The notes under the pieces were generated by a model, which did not search any database, was not told the origin of the DNA, and worked only from the letters and a program-made list of their open reading frames with translations. Shown here piece by piece: positions 1 to 13,596 of a stretch of 64,000 nt of DNA; positions within the stretch are counted from its first letter, which is position 1; each line of letters opens with the position of its first letter. Made by a program: the position numbers and the translations under genes. The DNA comes from Glandiceps talaboti. Taxonomy: Eukaryota; Hemichordata; Enteropneusta; Spengelidae. The stretch spans positions 32,736,176-32,800,175 of the forward strand of contig NC_135550.1 in the NCBI RefSeq assembly GCF_964340395.1. Reading direction: 5' to 3'.

Positions 1-174
1 TGTTGAATTCAGCATAAAATGAATGTGTTCTGTCACTAATAATGACAACCATCTTGTTACGTTTAATAGGTTTCATTGTGCTCAAAACAGTTCACATTAC
101 CAATGCATTTGTCATGCAACTCAAATCTTGCTAAGGTATTCAGATTTCACTACATAACCAGAGTCACAGATTTC

Positions 175-192
175 TTCCTTAACTTTGCATAC
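175..192 (+). other. HNRNPL: U12-type branch site and AC 3' splice site, hnRNP L gene
   Basis: TTCCTTAAC at 175-183 is a perfect U12 branch-point consensus, and the following bases end in AC at 191-192. The downstream exon reads (E)FDNVDS, the expected RRM2 sequence, if the first base completes a codon. No AG lies at the exon edge; the nearest one, at 169-170, is 22 bases upstream. The 5' end of this intron is outside the window. Confidence 0.82.
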
Positions 193-3100
193 ATTTGACA
201 ACGTAGACAGTGCTTCCCGTGCCAAGGCTTCATTAAATGGAGCTGATATCTACTCAGGGTGTTGCACACTAAAAATAGAATATGCCAGGGTAAGTGGATT
301 ATTTAATAAGACATTCACTGTGTGATATGTATTGAAAGCAGTTGTGTTTGTTTATTGTAGTCATACCAAGAAGAGACTGATCAAACATTGGATGACAAAG
401 CCATTAACAAGTTGTTGTTTTTTTCTCTCTCTCTCCCTACTCAAGTTACTGTATAAACTAGTTGCAATGATGTCATACAATAAGTTGGAATTCATTTACT
501 GTCTAGAATTGTTCCTATTATGTGAAACATACTATGAACTCATTCATTATGTAATATTGACAAGATGACAATCGTCCTCCTTCCTCCTTTCTGTATTGAT
601 ATGGTTCATGTTTTGATTTTATGCAGCCAACTCGTCTCAATGTGTACAAGAATGACAGTGACACATTTGACTATACTAACCCAACCCTTGGAACCGGCGG
701 TGAGTTTGCAAGTAATTACAATTTTATATACTAGCCCCTTTACTGACAACAAGCTTTCCCCCATTTTTAGTTTTAAGTTTCCTATGATTTACATGACATT
801 GTATTTCACCCTTTTTAGTTTCACTGCAAAATCAGCATGCATGCACTATACATGCAAGATGAGAAGACATTACATTACATACATGTAGTATGATCCCCCT
901 GTAAAATACATTTTTAGATTCTAAGCAGTCCCTAAGTAAATTTTCTTTTTTTGCTTCAACACTAAATACCCAATCACATTAGATATATTGTATAAATAAT
1001 TCGAATATACTTGAATACTTGCTAAAACATTGAAAGGATATAAAGTAACATTTTGAACATTTCTGCATCCATCATTATATGGTAACAGATATAATATGGA
1101 TATTTCAAACTTTCATCTGTCATTTACAAGCATATTAGCTCATGTTGACAAACAAATTTAGAGGTTTCTTCTCCCCATGTATAATGAAGATGACCACTAG
1201 TGAACATTACAGAAGCATAGACACAACACAATACTGGCACTCTCAAGACATGCAATATTGGACCTGATAGCTGACACCCTGTCAGTTGGATTACTTTTAA
1301 CCCCTTTCCTGCCATGGAGGGCTCTACTGACAACATATAAGATTTCACTTATTCTGAAGATACAGTAGTCAGTACTTACACATCCCGAGAACAGGTAGAC
1401 AGAAACTCACACCAAGATGTTGTCTAGTGTCACATTGTTATCAGAAAGCAGGTTGACCAACCAGCATCAGAAGCAAGCTACCTCAGCTGACATACATACA
1501 GACATGAACACTGTCCAAATATACTGCACTCGCAGAAGATCTAAACAAAGGAGTACAAGAACATTGAACTGCCCAGCTTGTCAGTGAGTCTGACCCATCA
1601 CCTTGGAGATGATGTACTCTACACACATTTGCATACAGATTCAAGAACTCTCAATATAACGCAAGAACATTATACTTTCTGAGTACCAGATTTTCAAGCA
1701 AGAAATGGTCATATCTTCACCATCGTTTTTTGTGCCCATTCTACTTGGAATTATGCAGCATAGCAAGGGAATACAGCTTTCTTTGTCAACATTTTTTCTG
1801 CAAAATGTGCACTCTTTGAATGGATTATCAACATCATCATCTTCTTCAATATCTTCAATTGTTGCCCCAGGGCTGTTTCACTGTTGATTCCCGTATATCT
1901 GCTGCATAATTCCAAAGTGGATATTACACCAGAGGAAGTCTTTCAACATTTTTCTCAAACGGAACCATCACAGAAGCATATGCACATCAATTTTTCCAGG
2001 CTTCAACATACATCAGACTGTACAGAACATACGATTTCCAAAATAAATGCTGACTTCTTCCCAGCTAATAGAGTCTAATAAATATGTTAACAGGATGACA
2101 GCTGACCGATGCTTCAGTCAGTCTATAAGAGTTCCTTTTGAGGAAGATGTTTTTGGAGTTGCTGTTGCATGTATCTGAGAAGATTGTGACAAGCAAAGAC
2201 GGACTGGAATCTCTCAACACAACAAAAAAGTACAGGGTTTTCCTGCTATCATTATTTTATCTCTTTTCCTCTGTGATGTACAAACCACAGTTAAAGCGCT
2301 TTACTACTTAAATTCAAGAATTTAATCATCCAGTTTGTGTGAAAAATATGCAAGCTTTTGCATGTTGAAAGTGTTTTTGTACTGTGTCATGTATGTTGAG
2401 CAGAATAAAGTTAATACCATAATAAAGTGGATTCCACAGCTCAAGTTTCATGGAAATAGAGAAGTCAACTTCGCAATGGCATTTATTGAAATGTCTTAGC
2501 TGGTGGGCCTTGAAATAAGGAATCTTTTTTTTGTCGGTGTCAAACATTTTTATTAAAAAAACCTCTTCTGACTTCTTTTGACTAGAATTGTGAACTTTGT
2601 TAGAATTGTTCAACTTGTGAGAATCATCCTTTCTATAATGAAAGTTGGGTTTTACTTACCTTCTGTGCATTGTTTTGCTTCACAGTACTATTCTCAAAAA
2701 AAAAAAAAGTTTTTTCCGTCAAGACACTGAGGAAATTGGTCAGAGACATGGAATAAAACCTTTTTGTAAATGACATTTTTGTGTAATTTCATGTAGTAAC
2801 TATGTACTCATGCTGATCATTTCATTTACAGCTAAAGAGAAAGGCAATGCTTTATTGGAAGAACCCCGGGGCTATCAGATGGGAGTACAAGTACCACCAC
2901 AACCACAGGGAATGGGTAAGAATGACATTGTCTTGACTGTGTGATAAGATACTATGTCATCATCTCAACATTTATATCAGCTGCTTTTCTCAGTCTATTC
3001 TAAAAGTAGCTTATGACTAGAGCTCTGCATCCTATGGTGGTTTTTTTGCTGTTTTCATAATTGTTGTTTCTACGGTATAAACATATTACACTTTTAAAGC

Positions 3101-5217
3101 AGAAAATAAATATTTTAGGGCTAAACATCAGCAATAAGCAATAATAGAAGGCGAGGGCTAAAATTTCCTTGAAGGTAAACTATATAGGTTGTGTAAAGAT
3201 GTTGAAATTCAAACATTGCCTATATCAGTCTTTGTACTAGTCATTGATTATTTTGAAGTCTGTGCACTAACACAGTGTAACAACACTTATTTTACATGAA
3301 CTCCGCCCATTGTGTTGTTTTCTGATGTAGGCTGTATGTTGAGTCTGCAACATTTAATATGCAAATGAGACAGACTTAGCTATTAAGACATGGTTGGTAT
3401 GTAATGACTATTATATGTCCCTGTAGCTTTGTCGAGTCCCAAGTTGCAGTGGCAAATGATAATAAATACATCTAATTTAGATTGGGAAATTGATATTGTT
3501 ACAATTTTGTTTCCATTGAAAGATGGCTACGTAATCTTTACAATAATTCAGGCCATTTACAGGGAAGGGGTATTCTTGAAATAAGGGCCCATTCATTACA
3601 CCCAGTTAGTTGAAATTCAGGAGGGGATTCAGTCTAAGCACCTACGTCAAATAGAAAATTCTTGTTCTGAATTGTAATGCAAGTTAAATACAGGGAAAGT
3701 CTTTACATGGTGTGTTTGCAATAACTAGAATTTGCCATGGTTTTCTGTCGAAATAAAATATTTTACAATAATATTTCTATCTTTTGCAGGCCAGGGTTAT
3801 AACCAGTATTCAAACCAAAACCAGATGCAAAACATGCATGGTCAGTATGGACAACAGAATCAGATGGGTGGACAAAACCAAATGGGAAATTCAATGATGG
3901 GACAAATGGGTAATCAGATGGGTGGTCAGATGGGTAACCAGATGGGAGGCCACATGGGAAATCAACCAAAGGGTAGTCCAGTGGTTATGGTGTATGGCAT
4001 GGATGCTGACAGAATGAATTGTGACAAATTATTCAATGTCTTGTGTCTGTATGGCAATGTGGTCAAGGTAAGACTCTCATTTCTCAGTTTTGCACATTAT
4101 ATGTTCTGAAACTAGCGTCATACTTGAAACCCACACAATTCAGATATTCCAGCCAGTTTTAAAGGAAATAATATCTTGGTGATTGTTACTATCTCATTCA
4201 ACATTTCAAAATTTTAGATTGAACTGCTGAGCATTCTAAAATTGCTTGTAATATGATAATATACATCTACTATAGACTTTGGATAAAACCATTTAAGTTT
4301 AGCCATCCAGAAATTAAGACTGGATACTGGATGAAACCATTCCGTTCTGTCTTTTTCTTTCTGTCTGGTATCTTCAATCTAATCATGAGTAATAGTTACT
4401 GTCATTCTAATTTAACTAAAGATACAGTAGGGATTATAATACAAAGATTATTCAATTCTCCTCTTTCAAATGATTGATTTATAATGTGGAAAGAAAAGTG
4501 GATGATGGTTCAGTTTTAAAATGCCACAGGCAGTCAGCCAATTTTAATTAATTCAATAAATCAGTAGTTTTGTATATACATGTACAAGAACTCTTGTAAT
4601 TAATTGTGTTCAGAAGAGCTGTTAATTGAGTTCCCTGAGTTAGATGAATTATCGGCATGTTTGACTTGAAATAACATACACAAATTGTTATTTTTAGGTT
4701 AAAATTGTACAGAATGTTGAAATTTCCGGCTTGATAAAAAGACCTGAAAGTGAAATATTAAATTATGAATATCTGCACAATTTATTATCAGATTAAGTTT
4801 ATGAAGAGCAAACCAGGCTGTGCCATGGTACAGATGGGAGATGCCTTGGCTGTGGAGAGAGCTATAACCAATCTGAACAATGTAGTTGTGTTTGATAAGA
4901 AGATGCAGCTTGGGTAAATATTGACTTATTACTATGTGTACCAATTTTAGTCTCTCATTGTGTCAGTGCATTCGTTGCATGTTTGTTCTTTTTAAAGTAT
5001 TCTTCTATGTTATGTAACAAACATTTCAAAAAGACATCTTTATTTGTTAAGTAAAATGGTAATTTATACTATTCAAATATGACAGACCAATACAATTTCG
5101 GTATTCCTTTGCTATTCTATGGTAATCAAACACAAGCATGTACACACAGGCACACACTAACATGTACGTACGTATACACACACACACACACACACACACA
5201 CATTACATACATACATA

Positions 5218-5268
<51 letters not shown>

Positions 5269-8200
5269 CAAGCACACATTCACTAAACATCCTTATCATA
5301 GAATGAAAGGCAAGTGTTGACCCTCTCCAAGACTTGTAAGAGCATGTCCACCTATGTGATGTATTTCTGATGGTCGTCACACAGTACTAGATCATAGAGA
5401 TAGTTCTTGTATATGTGATAGTAAAAAAATATGCCGCATTTGAAACATACCACCTTCCCCTTTCACTTCTTATTTAGAAGATGACAAGATTTGATTGATG
5501 GACTAATTAAATGGGGGATTGGGGAATTATCAATTCCTGACAGTAAGAGTCTGAAAAGTATGAATTTAAAACCTATGTAATGTGATGTATGTGTATGTAC
5601 AGTATATTTGCACTGCATAACAGTTCTCTTTGTTGAAGTGTAGTGTTAGTGACAAACAACATGTCTGTCAAAGCGTCAATTCTTGATATAGTTCTGTATA
5701 TTGTCCTAAGTTATGAAAGTATTATTACAACACATCATAGTTTAGGATTATGTAGAAAACTTGTAATTCAAGGAAGATGAATTTGTAGCAGTTGTATAAA
5801 ATAGTGGTAAAGTAGCCATTGATATCTTATGCACATGTAATCTCTATAACCTTGAATAAATTAATGAGCAGAAAAATGGCTTCTCTGCAGAAAAAAACAA
5901 CATGTGCCTTGTAGAAACCAGGCATAAGTACACCACAAAAACTGTATGTGGTTAGATAATGATAGAGAAGTTATAAATACAAATCATTAGTCCTGCTAGT
6001 CTGTAGTTTTGCCTGGGGTACTTCTTCTTTTCACGACATTGTGAATGCCTTTTAGTATGCAGACAGAGCAAACATGGGAGTCTACAATGTCTGGCAATTG
6101 TTGATCAAAGTTTTTGTCACAGTACAATGTAACTATGTCAACCTTTGAACCACAGTCTTGGCTAAGCGGTTATTTATTAAGTTATATTTCACCAGCCTGT
6201 GCAAACACAATCAATCACCTTCTATCTTAATTAATTGAATGCTGTGTAATGTGTTGTAAAGTTTCTCATTGAATTTATGTGTGTTATTAAAATAAAGGAT
6301 GGCTTCACTCCTATCACCTCATCAATTAAGAGAGAAATGCTTATTACATTTTTCTACAATCTAGTTAGACATGCAGTGCAATACATCAAAAGGTAAAGTT
6401 GAATACCTTTCAAGTAATCATATTCATTTCTCATCTTGTTTTAGATTTTCCAAGCAGATGATGTTGGCTGATCAAATGCAACCCAGTGACCTGCCTGATG
6501 GCTCAGCATGCTTCAAAGATTTTACACAGTCTAGAAACAACAGATTCTCATCACCAGAAGCTGCTTCTAAGAATCATATCCTTTTAGTAATTTATTCAAT
6601 TCCATAGACTGAGAATTTTTTCCTCTTTTTGGTTGAACTAATTTGAGGGGCTAGACAAAACCCAAAATACTTTTTGTGGTGATTCCAAGATTTTTAACAT
6701 AATTTGATTTAAGAGGAAAATAAATGGAACTAAAATTGAGTATGTTAGGGGTACATAAACTTGTCTAAACTTTGGACTTCAAAGGAAAATAAATGAACTA
6801 AAATTGAGTATGTTAGGGATTTGTCTAACTAGGGGGATTTCAAAGGAAAATAAAGGGAACTAAAATTGAGTATGTTAGGGGTACATAAACTTGTCTAAAC
6901 TTTGGATTTCAAAGGAAAATAAATGGAACTAAAATTGAGTATGTTAGGGGTACATAAACTTGAAGTTGTCCTAACTTTGGATTTCAAAGGAAAATAAAGG
7001 GAACTAAAATTGAGTATGTTAGGGGTACATAAACTTGTCTAAACTTTGGATTTCAAAGGAAAATAAATGGAACTAAAATTGAGTATGTTAGGGGTACATA
7101 AACTTGTCCTAACTTTGGATTTCAATCCATGATAACAGCATTATCTTTTTGTTATCATCTAAAACATGGATTGTGAGATATTACCGGTACTTATCTGTCA
7201 GTTCACACAATTAGTATGTAAATATATATGTTTTATCATGGTTTTGATAACAACTATTTGGATCAGGGGAATTTCATCTTTATTTAATGAAACACTCCAT
7301 TCATGAACAGTTAAATAAATAAAAGCATTTGGATGTCAGAAATTTCATCTTTGTTTTATACAATATCTAATGCACAAAAATGTAAGAACTTTATTTTATT
7401 TCTAAAACCAAGTGACACAAAAAGTCAGATAAATTATAGTGTCTATCTCTAAAAGCACATGATTTCAACAAATTGTTTCTCAGTTAAATCAAGGGAACTT
7501 CATGTTCATACGTCACATTTTCAGAACATGTGACTGGAAAAGTTCAACAAATCTGTTTAATGACCTACGGTACTGTTTTTGCAGCTATCAATTTGTGCAC
7601 CATGCCACTTTAATAAGTCATATCAAATGACTTTTTCAAGTTCTGAAATGTGAAAAGAATGTTATTGACCCAGTGGTTTGGGGCAAGGAATGTGACATTT
7701 GTCCTTGAACATAGTGAAATCAGCAGTCAGTATTACTTTGTCACAAGTTGTGAATTTACTAGCAGGTGCAGACAGTAAAGATAACCAATATGCAATCTAC
7801 ATCTGCTGTAGACTTCAATGTGTCAGTCGTGAATAATTAATGAAAAGCAAAGGAATAAGCACTAAAAAGAAATTGAAAGGACTCAAACATAATATTTGCA
7901 AAGGTTTGAACAAAGCCAGTAGAAAAAATGTTGTTATCATAGAAGAAATATTCTATATCACCTGTTGAATTTCTAGACAATTTTATGCCATGTGAACTTT
8001 GAACCCAGTAGCTGTAAACAGGAGTGTAAACAAGATTGACCCTTAACCTTTCTGTACGTATTCAACAACCTGCCAAGGTTTTGCATTTCTTTAATGCCCA
8101 CCCTGACAGCACTGACAGCACCGTTCGACAGGTTAGTACAAAACCACTTGCTTTTATCAATTTATCAATTCTACAAATATATGGTAGGTACTTATCACAA

Positions 8201-11200
8201 ACATAGTACATGCATAATGAGAACACTGCCCTCAAGTGGTAGTAATGTGTCCGGATCTTTTTGTAAGAATTTGTGTAAAGTTAGTATTTTATGTTGTGCT
8301 TTATCAGCAGATTTTCATTGAGAATGGAGTGAGAGACCCTATCAGTGTCAAGATGTTTACATCTAAGAGTAAGTTTATCCAATCTATATAATTTGAGTAG
8401 TTTTCTAGTCTAAGTGCAAATGCAGTTATGTTTAGTCCAATAAGTTTAACTTTTTCATTCAAAATGTCACAGGTTAGATATGCAAAGTGTATGTAAACCA
8501 TATACTAGTAGTACTAGTAGGTTTAAGGCTCAGTTACACAGGGTGACATGCATCAAAGCTATCAACTACAACTGAGTGAGTACATGAAGCAACTAATTGC
8601 TTGGCAAGTCACAAGGCCCAATTGCTGCACATGCATACACATAATTATAAAGGTTACAGGTCAATTATTAAGGTCAAGTCTTCTAGCAGCAGAAACTTAG
8701 AAAAAAGTTTTAAAATTGATATTATACAATGTAAAAATTACTAAAAACTTGTAGATGTATCAATAGTAGAACTATATTGAACGAGAAGTTTGTTCATGGC
8801 GATACTGATTTTTACATCACCACCACTTGCATTCAAGTTAGGGGAAAAAATAATACTGAGTGGGGACCAAGCATTTATAAATGTTGTATACAGTGATGAA
8901 TGGTAATCGTGGTGATAAATCAAAATTATACCGAAAAATACTAGAACATTTATAATACAAATATGGTGGCCATAACATTGAACATCATTTTTACACATGG
9001 GCATATGTCAAATGTTACTGCCTACAATACAACAAGGTGGTTACATGGTGCAATTCATCTAGCACCATGAGAAGTAACTTGTGAAAAGCTGCAGAAAATC
9101 CAACATGTCGGATTCCTTGAGACACGCCTAGCAACATCGCACACAAGGCCCTGCTATTATGTTCATACATGAGACAATTCTTCATGTGACAAATTGCTTA
9201 GTAAGTTAGTGTGTTACTCATCAACTTTAGACAACAAATTTTAAATGTTATTTTGAGTATGCCTACAAATATTTTAGATGTAACATTCAGATTTGTGAAA
9301 TTGTAAACTGACTTTCATACCTGATTAAGAATGAGCTTGATAATTTTACATGTACCTCCAGGGTGCTGTTGCATGATAATGTACATTATTTATTTATTTA
9401 CTGATAACTCCTGTCTCTGCTACAACATTGACTTCAGTGTCAAATATAGTCAAATGCATATATGTGGAAAACCTTACTTTTACTGATATCTTCTGTTTGC
9501 CAGGGGCAAAGTTCTATTAAAAGTGTACATTTTTACTCGGATTCTGTACAGTAAAAGCAATGACTTGAGGTGATCTATTCTGTTTGGCAAAATAAGTCCT
9601 TTCAAAATAGAATATTCCACCAAAGTATTGTAGAATTCAATGCCCAGGTTTATTTTAACAAAGTTCACTTCAAATGTACTTCGGAAGTGCTAATTTAGAA
9701 TTTTAGAGAAATAACGAAATTAGCAGAATTGTTGTGTTACTTTGGTACCATGATAATGATAATATGTTGTTGTAAATATCTGCATATGAAGTTTGCAATT
9801 CTGCAACTGAAATCCATCAATATTTGTCTCAATACTCAACCAGGTGAAATGTACAATTGAACTACATTTGTTCAGTACTATTAAGAAACTTGCAACGTCT
9901 TTGCAGTTAAAGTTAATATATTTTTTACAGGTGAAAGAAGTGCATCTGGTCTTGTTGAGTGGGAAAATGTGTCTGATGCTATTGAGGCTGTTATATGTTG
10001 TAATCACGTGGAAATGCCAAATCCAAGTAAGTCTTAGCTATTTATACTTTGTAGTGTGTGTGATGTATTGTGAGTAAGGAGGAGGATATAACTAGAGTGT
10101 ACAAATTAAAGTCTTCAGCTTTCAGTTCAAAGAATGACAGGTAGTTTAAACCCTCTGTCAAATTTAATATTTTCTGACTCATTTAGTTTCTAACGGGAAA
10201 AAAAAGTAAAAGTCAATTTTGAAGTATTACTCAAACTGTAGCTGTGTTTATATTTTTTGCAACTATATTTGTGATCTAAATTAGAAATCCTTGTTGTCAG
10301 TGAGATAAGGTATATACACAGAATAATGTAGGCATTAGTTTGACATCTCTGCGCACAGTCAGTTGTTTTGACACTGCAATTCATCTAGTCTTGCTTGAAG
10401 GGCTAATGGAAAAGTTATGTAGTGAATGTAGCTGATGATTGAGCCATTGTGGAGTTAATTTGCCTAAAGGCCACCTGTGAATACACTGTCATAATGAAAG
10501 CAAGCCAGTCAGTTTATATGTCTTGCCTAATGCACTTGTCTATTTCATCAAAATTAAAGACAATTTTCATCTATTCAGTCCTGAAAGAGTTTATTGAGTA
10601 AACAGAATGAAATGAATCATTTTGATATTAAAGTAAGCTTTATTATTTCTCTGTTGACCTATTATTAGACTCAAAAGTCTGTTGATAAAGCTTGGTTAGG
10701 AATTAGATTGTCAATATCGAATGACGATATCAGAAAATCTACCCTAGGGGATTGTGTTGAAATCTAGTAGTTGTCTGCTTGTATTTCTCTAGTGAATTGA
10801 TAAGGATGTCTTATTGAATGAACATTTGCCTTCAAATTAAATGGCCTGAAATGAGAAAAGACAAACACAGCTACAAAAATTTAGAATGTGAATGTACATT
10901 AAAATGCAATCAAATCCCAAATTTGTTTGTAATTCAGGTGTAATTCAAACTAGCAAGATTATAGATGTATTCTAAGTCTGGTAAATTTTTGGTCAAATAC
11001 TGTATTTCAGGTGTAATTCAAACTAGCAAGATTATAGATGTATTCTAAGTCTGGTAAATTTATGGTCAAATACTGTATTTCAGGTGTAATTCAAACTAGC
11101 AAGATTATAGATGTATTCTAAGTCTGGTAAATTTATGGTCAAATACTGTATTAAAGGTGTAATTCAAACTAGCAAGATTATAGATGTATTCTAAGTCAGG

Positions 11201-13596
11201 TTAATTTATGACATACTTTGTGTAATTAGAATTCTTATCAAGTAATGGACAGGAGTTGATAATGACTTTATGTGCTTTGAATTTTAAACAATTCCTTCAG
11301 AAAAATAATTGGTAATGCAACTTACATGATATAGCCAGAAAGGTTATGAACCGTAACAAGTCACAGTGTGAATGTAGTAGATATATGTGTCTGTCTGTGA
11401 TATGTCTCAACCTGTCAGTCAAATCAGACATACTAGTTATAACTTGTGACACAAGTATCATTACTGCATGTATTAGTATTTTAGTCTCAAACTTTGATCA
11501 ATCTTGGCAAAAGAAAAGCTGCTAACTTTTAAAAAGTATAATAATGGAATTATGTAAATTAAGTCTGATATTATTCCCCCCATAGTAGATATATTGTGCC
11601 TGGTGTGATATTCAGCAACATTTCTGTATCTAAGAAAAAAGTAATTTGAATCTGTAATTAACAAAAACATCAACAAAGGATATGTCATGTATGACAAGTT
11701 TACCATTTCAATTAAATACGAGACTTAGTTATTATTATATTATTATTAAAATTATTATTATTATTATTTTAAGTATTCTTTCATCACATCACTAGATTAA
11801 TCGTTTATCAATTACTAGAGGCTTTTCAAGCCATCTATTTTATCTAATACTGACATAGACAATTTCTAAGCCCTGACAGAAATATCCAGAGGGTCTGTGT
11901 GAACATATACCACTCTACCAATGTACCATCCATGCATGCACCAAGTGATATCGCAGTCATTTCTCACCCATGCACTTGTTTATGTTTAAGTTTTTTTTGT
12001 TGTGCTAGGAATTGTTGTATGCAGACATATACACAAATAATTATAAATATTAAATTGACAGATTTTCAGTTTATATGTTTTAAGTTGATCTTCAAGGTCA
12101 GTGTCATATCCAGACTATTTCTCTCTGAGCGTACATTCTCTTTAGTATTGTAGTGTGGTATATTTCTTTTTATAACATGTCAAAGGTTAATTCTTACATG
12201 TACCCATCAAAAATGAATAGTAATTTTGTTAAATCACAGTTAGACTAAATTAAACTATCCGGGTCCATATGGTTTACTGTATGGTTTAAGACAGTCCTGT
12301 TGAGAATAGTCAACTTTTTAATATCACATATAATACATTGCTTCCATATGTTACAATACAAAAATGGAGTGATATTGTAATTGTAATTGTAATTGTAATT
12401 GTAATTGTAATTTATTTACCCATCATCACAAAAAAAAAAAAAAAATACATAACAATTGAAAGCATATAATACACAATGTGTGCATAATTGTATCAGAGCG
12501 GGCGAGAGGCTAGAAAATAGTTTCTATAACTAATCTAGTCTAGCCACTCAAAACTCATACACTAGTATAAATATTACAATGAAAAAAAAAGATCAGGTGA
12601 CTGCTGCAAAAACTCACAAACTACATACTGTACATGATATAAGCTACTAACTGTTAAAACACTACACTTGTATGTTTATTGCACAGAAGGAATTTTCCAA
12701 ATGGCCAATTGTACATGTTACTGAAGCTGTGATTTACAGAAATGTTAATTATGTGACTACAGTGGTAGAACATTATTTTGATGTGCAATTAAATGACTGA
12801 TAACAGAGTTTGTCTTGGAATGTCAAATGTCCTATGTATTATGATATGTTTTGAGTAATCAAGATGTATGGTGACCAACAGGGGTAAACAAATCATTTTG
12901 TGAACTGGTGGTCCCTGGACCAGTACCTTAAAAAATCCAGTGGTCCTGCTGAAAGAATTAGTAGTCCCAAGTCCTGCTAATGTGAAATGTTACATCTTGC
13001 CTATGTACCGACAACATAAATGACATTTTTATTCAAAATTTTGAAGAAATAAATATTTTAGGTGGCTTATAAATCTAGTAACATCAAACCATACAATAAC
13101 GAGGACAAACTTTAGTTTTTGATTTATTTTTCTGGATATGTCTGAATTAGACTGACGAATGCTGCGACTCAATCTTACACGATCAATGCACCAGCTTGAC
13201 GAAGCGGCTACTTAGGGGTAGGACAGAGGTTTCTCCGTTAATCTTAGCGTGTAAACGTGGTTTTGAAACCAATATCTTGCATAGTGTCGATTGTCTTTAA
13301 AATGTTTTGTGACATATGGGAACTGTTGTTGATTTTTCTCGTCCACATCAGACAATTAGATGTCATTCAAAACATATACTTTAGTGTCAACACCCCTGGA
13401 AAATGGCCAAAATCAATATGAATACCCCTGGAAAACTGACGAAAAACCCCTGGAAAGTCCTGGAATTTTGTTTTGCTTTAAGTGTACGAACCCTGAAGTT
13501 TGATACTAACAATATTTTGTCTTCTCATTTGTTGTAGGTGGAAGATACCCGTACACCTTCAAGTTATGTTTTTCATCTGCGTTACATGCAGTATGA
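193..13596 (+). CDS. HNRNPL: hnRNP L-like RNA-binding protein, 3' part (RRM2 end, RRM3, RRM4)
   Basis: Ten coding exons: 193-289, 627-699, 2832-2915, 3790-4067, 4792-4913, 6445-6575, 8058-8131, 8311-8368, 9931-10026, 13538-13596 (stop TGA 13594-13596). All junctions keep frame and give 356 residues; the 5' exons are outside the window. Residues 1-32 end RRM2 (ASLNGADIYSGCCTLKIEYA), followed by the linker PTRLNVYKND typical of hnRNP L. Residues 85-144 are a Gln/Met/Asn/Gly-rich tract. RRM3 begins at SPVVMVYGMD and RRM4 at about residue 268 (KVLHFFN); the protein ends LCFSSALHAV. Known for the family: hnRNP L is a nuclear protein that binds CA-rich RNA and controls alternative splicing and mRNA stability. 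The intron between exons 6 and 7 is AT-AC; exon 1 is also entered through an apparent AT-AC acceptor. The paralogue HNRNPLL is equally possible as the orthologue, since an invertebrate may have one gene for both. Family call is near certain. Confidence 0.95.
5175..5270 (+). repeat. (CA)n-(TACA)n-(TA)n microsatellite in hnRNP L intron
   Basis: About 14 CA units run into TACATA units and then a TA run, in the intron between the exons ending at 4913 and starting at 6445. The CA strand is the transcribed sense strand, so the pre-mRNA carries a ligand of the protein it encodes. Confidence 0.9.
6576..8057 (+). other. HNRNPL: U12-type AT-AC intron of the hnRNP L gene
   Basis: The intron begins ATATCCTTTT, an exact match to the U12 5' splice-site consensus ATATCCTTT, and ends TGTAC. 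CCTTAAC at 8041-8047 matches the core of the U12 branch consensus TTCCTTAAC, with its last A 11 bases before the end. Joining ...AAGAATC to GTATTCAAC... restores KNRIQ, the residues expected here in hnRNP L. No GT-AG pair nearby does so. The intron carries a six-copy 69-bp array. Confidence 0.92.
6711..7123 (+). repeat. 69-bp tandem array, about 6 copies
   Basis: Units read roughly AAAGGAAAATAAATGGAACT followed by a TTGAGTATGTTAGGGG segment; the second copy is shortened. The array lies wholly inside the AT-AC intron of the hnRNP L gene. Confidence 0.9.
10936..11208 (+). repeat. 73-bp tandem array, 3.7 copies
   Basis: The unit begins AGGTGTAATTCAAACTAGCA and ends near ACTGTATTTC. It lies in the last intron of the hnRNP L gene (10027-13537). 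Unit junctions read TTTCAG|GTGTAA, which resembles a 3' splice site abutting a weak 5' splice site. Confidence 0.9.
12374..12445 (+). repeat. (ATTGTA)n hexamer run followed by A-rich tail
   Basis: About six TTGTAA units, then TTTATTTACCCATCATCAC and a run of about 15 A. A short tandem tail plus A-run could be the end of a retroposed element; no body of such an element was recognised. Confidence 0.6.
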
